From positions 346,479,611-346,543,610 of the forward strand of contig CM068367.1 of NCBI GenBank assembly GCA_034769895.1: a stretch of 64,000 nt of DNA, given 5' to 3'. Position 1 is the stretch's first letter, and each line of letters opens with the position of its first letter. The notes under the pieces were generated by a model. That model was not told the DNA's origin. It did no database searches and saw only the letters and a list, made by a program, of their open reading frames with translations. The stretch is from Magicicada septendecula. Lineage: Eukaryota; Arthropoda; Insecta; Hemiptera; Cicadidae. Shown piece after piece: positions 41,192 through 50,741 of this stretch. The position numbers were made by a program, and so were the translations under genes.

Positions 41192-41355
41192 CAGTGACGT
41201 AACTAGGAGCTGCTGCTCTTGCGGGGTATGGCACATGTCGTTGGTTTGCCATCGCCTTGCGAGGGGGAACGGTCGTATCTAAATCAGATGACCCCGGCGG
41301 GAATCGAATCCGCGCCGACAGCGTAGCAACGCAACACGCCACGACCGCTCTATTT
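41192..41355 (-). mobile_element. tRNA-like SINE
   Basis: Read on the minus strand, the head gagcggtcgtggcgtgttgc fits a worn polymerase III A box. It is followed by gcgcggattcgattcccgcc, a B-box-like T-arm (consensus GGTTCGANTCC). The body then contains gcaaggcgatggcaaacc, a motif style common in arthropod SINEs. Spacing between the two boxes is about right for a tRNA-derived promoter. The stretch is much G+C-richer than its flanks. The plus-strand left edge cagtgacgtaactagg could also be read as a hAT-like terminus, so the exact outer limits are uncertain. No cloverleaf complete enough for a real tRNA gene was seen. Confidence 0.6.
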
Positions 41356-43798
41356 GACGTATATGTCATCATTTTATTGACCTAAACAATAAAAGAAAGC
41401 ACACTGCAGAAATGCATTACTACAGCTGTAACGAAAATACCGAAATAAGTTTTTGTAACACTTTTCAGTAACAGGTGAGCTACACTACGTTTGACCAAAG
41501 TCGAAAAGAGAGGTACGTTGGAAACGATCAACGTCAGACGACGATAACTGAAGACAAAGACGAGAAAATTGTGAAAGAACAGATAGTGTTGCCCAAAACC
41601 ATTGTTTCACGCCCTATTATAGAGGCCAATACGAATGCTCCAAGAAAGAAAAATATGATGTTCAACAAATGGATAAGAAAATTCGAAACCTGGCACACTT
41701 TTTACTTAATATTATTACATACTTAAAGACTTAGTCGTCTTTGTGATAGCTCAAAAGCTTAGTGATAATATTAGGGCTCAGTAAACTGTTGCAAACGGCA
41801 TTAAGATAGATAACATTAGAAAGAATTATTTACTTTGATAAAACAAATTCTCTATGATATGATACAACAGATGTCAACAAGTACAGAGTACACGTTAAAA
41901 CGAAGGTACATAAAATATTCTGTTTAAAGGATAAGTTAATAAAAAGAGTTAACGGATTTAAAAGAAACTGACGGGTCATTGTGTGGTATTTATTATAAGA
42001 TTGTGAAACCGGGAAAAACAGGATGAGGAAAAATCAGTAGAGATTGTCCGAGGTGATTCAAGTATTCGTAGAACGGTAAGAAGCAATTTTCTCACGTACA
42101 TAACACGAAACAATAGAAACAAATAATTTGCAATAATATAACTATAAAAATTTGCTGAAACACATTTTTTTTAGTTGTGTATGGATTATTTATATTACGT
42201 CGTGAAAGACACAGATCACACACATGTCCCCTAATCTTAGTCCAGAACACACAGGAAAAAAGATACAGAAGAAAGCCGTAAAGAATCAGGGACGGCAGAA
42301 TCCGAGGAATCGTGGGGTACTGTATAACCAACCAAGACCGACTATGAACGCGAACAGATTTAATGAACTGGACACCACAAGGCAAGTGAAGAACGTCAAG
42401 GTCTAAAATAACTGGAGAGAGAGGATCGATAAATTAAATTAATAAAAAGGGCTGCAATAAAGACTCTGGAAAATTAGATCAGCGGAAGTCGGGTAACTTG
42501 CAGGCACCACATTGGTCCATGTTTGTGGCCATCTGCAGATCCACTTGTTGATCGATCAGGAGACCTAATATAATGTAAATTACATTTTGGTCCCTCTATG
42601 TGTGTGATTTATGCAGAATTAATTATGAAGGCTAGTGAGATTAGTTAACGAGAGGTCGAAGACTACAGCTGTTCAAACACTTCTACTCGATGGTGAAGCT
42701 AGTGAGTCTTAGTTAAAGCTAAATCAGTTAATGTAACAGAACCTACAGATTAAATAGGTTTAATATCTGTGTAAGAGATTACACATGTGTAAAGAAAAAT
42801 GACCTATCTGCGATGAAATAACAATATAACGAATGACAATGGATTCCGGTGGGTGCCGTGGTAAATAAAAGAAATCAAGGTTGGATTAATCATCGCCTGA
42901 TTGACGGAGGTTGAATCTTGTTAAGCGTATACACTGTATACTTTACTGAATCGATTTTAGCCGATTCCGCTACGGTATTTTTTCGATTCTCGGTATTAAC
43001 TGCTACCGAACATATTACTTGTCAGAGTTAATTTTGACAACGCTCAAATTAATACTTAGCGACTCCATCATATGTTTTGAAATATAATCAATTTATATAT
43101 TCTTCACAAAAAAAAAACAATTTTATCTCATTCATTTTTATTTTCACTACTGTATAATTTTTTACTTAACACCAAACTAATTTGATTGGGGTTGAACTTA
43201 CGGTAATACAGTGAGAGTCGAAATATTGATGCTTTAGTCACTTTTGCCTTCTGTGCTGAGTAATTATACCTTAATGAATTAGTGCGAAGGAATTGTTTTA
43301 AAAGTAGAAACAACGCTTAAAAGCAAAAGCAAAGAAAACGCTTGTATTGATCATGATTAGTTCCGAATTTTCTTTTTTCATGATTACGGTATGGACCGTT
43401 ATCAGCGATTATTACCTGTATACAATCAGGTAGTGAGAATACTCCACTAAATAATTTCCAAAGTTTTGTGCACTCATTCCTTGTAGAAGTCGCCAGTTTT
43501 GTTCTATTCTGCGGTCTTGAGCTAGATAAATGGTACAAAACCTGTTTGTTTCCAAAAGGGCAATTACATGATTGTTGTCTTTCCTGACAGCGCGTAGTAT
43601 TTTATTCCCGACTGAGAGCCTAGAGAAGAATGATTTGACCAAATAGGCCTATTCATTTTTATGATCTACAAATGACTTCATGTGGCCTGAATTTTCGGCT
43701 CATTAAAAAATGTTGCTTTCTTTAAATATCAGCTTGAGTATTTTTCAGTTTAAGAATCTTATAGGCCTCTAAAAACACCGTCTTAATGTACTGTACAG
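41356..43798. other. Intergenic DNA before the LTR element
   Basis: No gene or element could be supported; short frames at 41475-41726 and 42224-42406 have no recognisable domain. TAGGCCTA lies at 43644-43651. The last bases lead into the ccac target site at 43799-43802. Confidence 0.35.
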
Positions 43799-43802
43799 CC
43801 AC

Positions 43803-45203
43803 TGTGACGATTTAAAAAAAATGTTTAAATCGCACAAATAAAAAATTTTGCTTTATAACAAGTAAGAGTATTATCCACCCCTTACCTATACCTAGATTCC
43901 TGCATCAACTTGAAATTGTCCCGTACCAACACGCAAAGAACGGTGTTATTTAGCTAATAATAATAATTACGTTAATTAAATAAAATACGTACTAAATAAA
44001 TAAGGAAATTCCTAATTCTTAACCAAAAGGTATTACGATTTAATTAATGAATAATTAATACCACATAAAAGAACGAACTATTTTCTCAGTGCGTAAAACC
44101 GCGCCAGTTTACAGACCCCTCGCCGCTAAACTATGCCCACATTCGCCGGAGAAACTTCGACATGTAAGGATGTCGGTTCTGTGTTGTCAATATACACGTA
44201 GGTGTATACTGTAAAAAAAAATATTTTATCCAGTTTGTAATGATTTCGTTTTGATCAATGTAGCGTGGAAATAATAAAAAAAAATATATAATGTAGTGTG
44301 TGAAGAAATATAAAAAAAAAGGAAAGGAAAACTTAGCCGACACATCTCTTAAGGAAAAAACTGTAAGTGGTAAGATATGTTACTTACCAGATTTTAGTAC
44401 TGCAAAAATAAGAACTGTAATTAAGGTGTAAAATGTGAACAACGGACTCCAGAAGTGGAAAACTCGAACAACAACAGTATGAACTTCTAGTACAAAAATC
44501 CGATCGTCTAGTACGAGACTACCAGAAACAATCAACCTAATGGAGCATCAAGAGGAACCGTGTATTGCACCCTAGAAGACGACAGAAGATGACCATCATG
44601 GACCCCACAGCAACCTCATGTTAAATTCAGGTCATATCCAAACATAACATTTGTAAAAATTTGTTTCAACAAGAGAAGTAACAAAAGAACAGTAAAGAAC
44701 TTTGATAATTTAAAGAATAACTTATAAGATTTGTAATTTCTGTAATGAAGTAGTAGTAACATCACGATATCTAAATGTAAGGTAATTCTATAATTTACAA
44801 CCGAAATTATTCTTCAAATAATTTGGTTAAAGTTGTGATAAATTAAAACATAACAAAGTTGAGACCCGGATCCGTGGTACTTAAAACAATATCTAGATGA
44901 ATACTTTTGAGAAAAAAGGAATAAGACATTAAAAATTTTAAAATATTAAATGCAGAATTTACTAGAGTAATTCTTTTAAAAGTAAAGTAAACTATGAGAT
45001 TTGAATATAATAATAAAGAGATGTTTTTGCTAACACCCAGCGAGTGAATAAATTTATGCAATCCTTGACTAATTCCTATGTAATAATGTGTTATAATTTG
45101 TTAGTAAGTAAGGTTTACTAACAACGGCAGCTAGTTTAGTTAACAGGTAACTAATTGAACTACTCCCCGATGTTTGTAATGTCGTACCAAGCTTTTACGG
45201 TAC
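43803..45203. repeat. Left LTR of the 43803-48034 element
   Basis: Nearly identical to 46638-48034 for the first 1.35 kb (a handful of substitutions and short indels, roughly 98% alike by eye). The last 50 or so bases are clearly more diverged, ending gcttttacggtacca where the right copy has gggagacgttaca. No protein frame; the matching 72-codon frames in both LTRs are chance. Confidence 0.8.
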
Positions 45204-46637
45204 CAAAATTGCGCCACTCTGCTTTGAAAAAAGGTTAATTGTGTACATTGTTATAATTCATTAGCAGTAACTTTGTCGAATATAAATTTTTTCACTCTGA
45301 AATCGGGAACAAATAAATGAGTAAAGTTTTAATTAAGATATAATAATATTAGTATTGGGACATTGCCGTAATAAACAAGTCATCGCTGGTAAATATTCCA
45401 TTTGAAACCTGTCGGTATTGACAAGCTGTTTCATGTTAAAAGCGTGTCGAGAAATGTAAACTCTCCCCTTGGTACGTACGCATCCCATACAAATTCAAAA
45501 CTCCCCTCGCGGACATAACAGACATTCCTAAACACGATAATTTCCTGTTCTGAATTGTCCTACTTTGTTAAACCTCCCTATGCAAACAATAAGACTCCCC
45601 CAATCAGCTGATCCTTTGTGCTATTGTTAAAGCAATGAACTCTTCATATGTGAAATTTCTCTCCACTATAAAATGATGTTAGCGTTTTGTTTTGACTGAT
45701 TATATGACAGTACAGAAAATTTAATTTTTGTGAGATAAATTTAATTTGATTAATTAGTATAAGATTCTATATGTAATAAGAGATATATGAGTGTGTTTAA
45801 ATGATTTCAAATTTCATAAGTGTTTGATATAAATTAAATAATAAGTACTTTAAATAAAAAGGTTTAATAATAGCTTAAATAAAAATAACGTGTAATAAAA
45901 GTATAAAGTGTAGAAGTAAAATAAGTAAAGAGAAAATAATAATAAAAGCACATTTGAATTGTAAACGCCCGGTCGTGGCCTGTTCAAAATAATTCCCCCA
46001 GCTTGCCAGTAATAGACAAACTCGTTCGTGCAGGAAATATTGTAGTAAGCCATCCCCTATTGTTATAAATGGCAGCATCGCTAAACAATGAACACCACCC
46101 TAGTGCATAATACAATGCGTCCAGTGTAAAGTGTCTGACCCCTCTTAGATTGTAACTGCCAATTGTTTAAAAGTAAATAAAGATTCCCCTTTGTGAAATT
46201 CCGCTTATCTCAGTAGAATAAGAAATTAGTGTTAAGATAGGATCTAAGGTCAAGTATGGGATTGACTTTAGATTACTGTAGTAGAATTAAGAGATATAGG
46301 GATAAATACGTAACACAGTCACAATGGCGCCGCACTGAAAGAGTTCTTTACAAGGGTTAAAGAAAGTTCTTTACAAGGGTTAAAGAAAGTGCAGAAAGCT
46401 AACCAATATAGTTAGAGTATGCAAACGTAATCAGTCGGGCCACTATATTGTGAAGTTACGGAAACTAAGAGTAATTAGTAGATAAATAAATAATATTTCT
46501 TTATATGTAAATAATAGTAAGGTAGATGTTAAGAAACGAGAGAAAGGGAATTTCACGAAAGATAAAAATGTAAATGTGTTTATTAGATTTTCTATTATTA
46601 CCCCACCACCCCGTCTTCATCGTTAGGTGCAGGAGGA
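45204..46637. other. Internal region of the LTR element
   Basis: AT-rich, without gag, protease, reverse transcriptase or integrase signal. It contains a polyadenylation-like aataaagattcccc near 46175, the sequence cagtcaca directly before TGGCGCCGCACTG (46325-46337), a 23-bp tandem pair (46343-46388), and a purine-rich end at about 46626-46637. The 45204-46324 part looks LTR-like and may come from a related element. Confidence 0.55.
46343..46388. repeat. Two exact 23-bp tandem units
   Basis: The unit begins gttctttacaagggttaa and ends agaaa. Copies are at 46343-46365 and 46366-46388, just after the primer-binding-like site. Confidence 0.9.
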
Positions 46638-48034
46638 TGTGACGATTTAAAAAAAATGTTTAAATCGCACAAATAAAAAATTTTGCTTTATAACAAGTAA
46701 GAGTATTATCCACCCCTTACCTATACCTAGATTCCTGCATCAACTTGAAATTGTCCCGTACCAACACGCAAAGAACGGTGTTATTTAGCTAATAATAATA
46801 ATTACGTTAATTAAATAAAATACGTACTAAATAAATAAGGAAATTCCTAATTCTTAACCAAAAGGTATTACGATTTAATTAATGAATAATTAATACCACA
46901 TAAAAGAACGAACTATTTTCTCAGTGCGTAAAACCGCGCCAGCTTACAGACCCCTCGCCGCTAAACTATGCCCACATTCGCCGGAGAAACTTCGACATGT
47001 AAGGATGTCGGTTCTGTGTTGTCAATACACACGTAGGTGTATACCGTAAAAAAAAATATTTTATCCAGTTAGTAATGATTTCGTTTTGATCAATGTAGCG
47101 TGGAAATAATAAAAAAATATATAATGTAGTGTGTGAAGAAATATAAAAAAAAAAGGAAAGGAAAACTTAGCCGACACATCTCTTAAGGAAAAAACTGTAA
47201 GTGGTAAGATATGTTACTTACCAGATTTTAGTACTGCAAAAATAAGAACTGTAATTAAGGTGTAAAATGTGAACAACGGACTCCAGAAGTGGAAAACTCC
47301 AACAACAGTATGAACTTCTAGTACAAAAATCCGATCGTCTAGTATGAGACTACCAGAAACAATCAACCTAATGGAGCATCAAGAGGAACCGTGTATTGCA
47401 CCCTAGAAGACGACAGAAGATGACCATCATGGACCCCACAGCAACCTCATGTTAAATTCAGGTGATATCCAAACATAACGTTTGTAAAAATTTGTTTCAA
47501 CAAGAGAAGTAACAAAAGAACAGTAAAGAACTTTGATAATTTAAAGAATAACTTATAAGATTTGTAATTTCTGTAATGAAGTAGTAGTAACATCACGATA
47601 TCTAAATGTAAGGTAATTCTGTAATTTTCAACCGAAATTATTCTTCAAATAATTTGGTTAAAGTTGTGATAAATTAAAACATAACAAAGTTGAGACCCGG
47701 ATCCGTGGTACTTAAAACAATATCTAGATGAATACTTTTGAGAAAAAAGGAATAAGACATTAAAAATTTTAAAATATTAAATGCAGAATTTACTAGAGTA
47801 ATTCTTTTAAAAGTAAAGTAAACTATGAGATTTGAATATAATAATAAAGAGATGTTTTTGCTAACACCCAGCGAGTGAATAAATTTATGCAATCCTTGAC
47901 TAATTCCTATGTAATAATGTGTTATAATTTGTTAGTAAGTAAGGTTTACTAACAACGGCAGCTAGTTTAATTAACAGGTAACAAATTGAACTGGTTCCCG
48001 ACTTTTGTAATGTCTTAACAAGGGAGACGTTACA
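46638..48034. repeat. Right LTR of the 43803-48034 element
   Basis: Starts TGTGACG directly after a purine-rich tract and ends CGTTACA before the ccac duplication. See the left LTR for the comparison. Confidence 0.82.
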
Positions 48035-48038
48035 CCAC

Positions 48039-48978
48039 TTGCAAGCAAAAATGTTTAAAAAGCTAAATGATCTGCCAGAAAAATTACGTGAAAGGCAAAT
48101 ATGACGAATTCTGATGGCGAGAATTTTCTTGAAAAGGTAGGAGAAAGCAGAGATAACAAAAGGTATATCGCAATTGGGTAACTCAGAGAAAGGTAGCCTA
48201 CTTGTCCGGCTAGGAAAAAATTAGGTGTAACGTGGAGTTTTATGTAGTCGGAAGGCATCCAGCAAATATACTCCACGTGAATAAATCAACGAGATCCTGT
48301 TGGAAAGTCTGACACAGTTTCACGTTTGTCGCAGTTACTCGTTCTTCTTGGCTGTTTGGCTGCTCCTATGTGGACTTTCAACACGATACTGAACAGTAAA
48401 AATAAACCATGATAACTCACTTGTCTATAAGAATATACGGAGTGTTGTGCTAACTGATTAGTATCCTAAAAGTCTGGAGTTTCCATGTTGTGTAGCCAAA
48501 ATTTTCATGACTTTACAGCAGGTTTGAAAAAGTAAAAAAACAAGTTTACAGGTGTTCGGCTGTAGGCCTACCCCATGCTTAACGAGAGGTTCGGAACCGT
48601 TCTGTTCAACTATACCTAACGTTACCTAAAGCAAAGAGGAATACAGATTTTAGTCACAGTTATTTTCTTATTTGTTGCTGACTGCTGAAAAAAGTCAACT
48701 CGTTGCCATTCAGGAACTCAGCTGCAAGGAAGTCGCTGCTAAGTGTATAATTGTATTGCCCGCGCGCAAACACACATACACGTACATTTGGAATGTAATA
48801 TATAGTACGCTGGCACGAATTTAATACATGTACCAAAGTTATGCCTGTTTTAAGACTGATTACAAATAATTTGTTGAAACACAACTCAAGAATAATGTTT
48901 GTAATTCTGTAATAGTTCATATTTCTTAATAATTAACACGAAAAGTAGGTATAGTGATGTTTTAGCCATTAACATACA
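48039..48978. other. Intergenic DNA, nothing recognised
   Basis: Contains TAGGCCTA at 48563-48570. No gene supported. Confidence 0.4.
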
Positions 48979-49230
48979 TTGCAAATAAAACGGAAATCAA
49001 GGAAAGGTCAACGTAGGTCATCCTTTATGGGCAGAAAACGGTATGAATGGATTACACATCAATCAAAAATTAGTGATGTAGACAGAATAACCCATTTAAA
49101 ATGCAACTATGTTGTCATGTTGCTAGCTGGTATGATCATATTGGAAGAGTGGCCACACAGGATACAGTAAACTGACGAAGTACGAGGGAGGCAAAGAATA
49201 TGCTCAATCACGGCCGGTAGCAGGCCAAAT
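48979..49230 (+). mobile_element. LINE C-terminal fragment, worn
   Basis: The plus-strand frame contains SKISDVDRITHLKCNYVVML then LAGMIILEEWPHRIQ. It matches the LINE block in which (T)K(V)xDxxxRIxxLKWxWxGH is followed by a W-containing stretch and a basic 'RGGK' region. After the stop another frame gives TDEVRGRQR. The conserved W and H residues are largely lost, so this is an old copy. A different LINE family from the others here is likely. Confidence 0.5.
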
Positions 49231-49637
49231 GTAGGACCCCCTCATACACCGTATTTCCCGCGACGGACGCTCGAACGCGGTGTCTAGGCGGGCGATGGGA
49301 TTCCCCGTCGCCTGCACAGTCTTCGACCTCTCTGTGCTCAATGCTGGACGCAACAGCGCTTAAAGAGTGAGAGAGAGACAGAGAGAGGGGGGAGAAAGAA
49401 ACGTTAAAGATTTCAGCCTCTTAGTTGTATTTAAGTATATGTATCATATATGTCATAGATGTCGTTTTTTGACAGTATATCAGATACAAATCGTAATCAG
49501 TTCGCATAGTTACAAGGCAGAAAATGTGTGTGTGTGTGTGTGTGTGACAGAAGGGGAGGGACAGACAGAGACGATGATGGTATAGAACAATTAACAGTTT
49601 ATTTATTTTCTATAATAAACCTGTATAATTACCAAAA
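49231..49637. other. G+C-richer spacer, then GA- and GT-rich repeats
   Basis: From 49231 to about 49345 the DNA is unusually G+C-rich (cgcgacggacgctcgaacgc) with no frame recognised. Next come an impure GA stretch (49366-49400) and a (TG)11 tract. Confidence 0.4.
49525..49546. repeat. (TG)11 microsatellite
   Basis: An uninterrupted TG dinucleotide run. Confidence 0.92.
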
Positions 49638-49935
49638 TATCTTGGTTAAGGTAAAACTGACAATGAAGTTAGTCGAAATAACTACATATTTGGTTGACAT
49701 TAACTAAATCAGTTTTGGTTAGGTTTTACCAAAACATATGGTTAGCACAACCAAAATAGACCCATTTGATTGGATTCACTACACTCTTTTTTTGGTTGAA
49801 TTAACCAATTTATTTGGTTAATTCAACCAAAATAATTTGACCAAATTTTTTGGATCTGGTAACCAATATTTTGGTCGTCCAAATAGTGACAAAAAATATT
49901 GGTTACCAGAAACTATTTTTTAGTTTTTCCAACCA
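49638..49935. repeat. TTGGTT/AACCAA hairpin cluster
   Basis: Within 300 bp the words TTGGTT and AACCAA recur and form several inverted repeats. Perfect 19-bp arms lie at 49790-49808 and 49814-49832 with a 5-base loop. Perfect 18-bp arms lie at 49855-49872 and 49893-49910 with a 20-base loop. Short 8-bp arms (gttttggt / accaaaac) lie at 49712-49719 and 49728-49735. No coding frame or standard transposon end was recognised. It may be a foldback MITE built of nested small palindromes. Confidence 0.75.
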
Positions 49936-50462
49936 AACTGTTTTTGTGTTTAACTGAAATACACGTTAATAAGTCAATTATTTAATATCAGTCAATTTTA
50001 TGTCACTGTTAAGGATCATTCGTAACTTATTTATAGAACGTATTGTGTTGTCGGGTGTATCCTGTGTTCGTCCTTTCGACGAGATTACGTCATGGCTGAT
50101 TTTTTCCCAGAATTATCAGTGGTACCAACGGCAATGAAAAATGTTAATCTTACGATACGTGGCTCCTGAAATTCTAATCATTCTAATTCTTAATCCTGTC
50201 CTAGAACAGAGGACTGAAGTTAATTGTTCAAAGGAACGGCTAGCCGCTGTATGAACAGTTACCGATATGCATGGAGGTCCAGACAGAGAGCTGGCTGCAC
50301 ATGATTCGCAGTAATCGTCCTACATTATGCCATTACCACTCTTCAATTTCTCTGTTACGAATGTAAATACAGCTCTGTATTATGTCTTCATAACCCTGTA
50401 TATAATTTCATTTGAATAGCTGTATTTATCTTTGTTCTCCTTTGTCTTTAACTAATAAATCT

Positions 50463-50741
50463 CTTAACTAAAAATGAACTTTTTCATGTGAAAACTTACT
50501 GATTTTATTGGACGCGTTTCGGCTTAGTATCCGCCTTCTTCAGCTTTGGTAACAGACTGCCAGCATTTTGTAACGGTTGTGAGGAAGGTGAAGTGGGGGT
50601 GGTGTGTGGAGGAAGGGGATTGGCGCGGGGATTCAACTTACTGTTTGTTTTCTGTATAATTGTGTCAAAAAGTGTACTAAGCCGAAACGCGTCCAATAAA
50701 ATCAGTAAGTTTTCACATGAAAAAGTTCATTTTTAGTTAAG
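50463..50741. repeat. Foldback element with perfect 67-bp arms
   Basis: The left arm at 50463-50529 and the right arm at 50675-50741 are exact reverse complements over all 67 bases, around a 145-bp centre. The arm begins cttaactaaaaatgaac and ends ggacgcgtttcggcttagta. On the minus strand, the left arm and the centre next to it carry CTGAAGA, then GGC...GCC, then GAAACG. No transposase frame and no clear target duplication are visible. Perfect arms imply recent formation or gene conversion between the arms. Confidence 0.88.

Larger units (their letters stand above)
43803..48034. mobile_element. LTR retrotransposon without coding capacity
   Basis: Two long direct repeats (43803 to about 45203 and 46638-48034) start with TGTGACG. 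The right one ends CGTTACA, so the ends are the canonical TGT...ACA type. A 4-bp direct repeat, ccac, lies outside at 43799-43802 and 48035-48038. Just before the right LTR is a purine-rich ggtgcaggagga (polypurine tract). Primer-binding-like sites starting near TGGCGCC lie at 46325 and, worn, at 45210. The 1.43 kb between the LTRs has no gag- or pol-like frame, so the element is non-autonomous or a deletion product. An alternative reading is a left LTR reaching 46324 (ending GTCACA), with a right LTR that has lost its last 1.1 kb. Confidence 0.8.

Noticed and set aside
41106..41372. 88-codon frame on the minus strand as a gene
   Set aside because: It overlaps the tRNA-like SINE; the frame is a by-product of that repeat.
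44843..47892. Identical 72-codon frames at 44843-45061 and 47674-47892
   Set aside because: They match only because they lie in the two LTRs; the peptide has no known domain.
50500..50560. A true hammerhead ribozyme on the minus strand of the foldback element
   Set aside because: The core words are present, but an extra base precedes stem II and the bases before CUGAAGA do not pair with those after the would-be cleavage site. Kept only as a motif-family finding.
50505..50696. 63-codon frame inside the foldback element
   Set aside because: It runs through both inverted arms and the centre; composition follows the repeat, not a protein.
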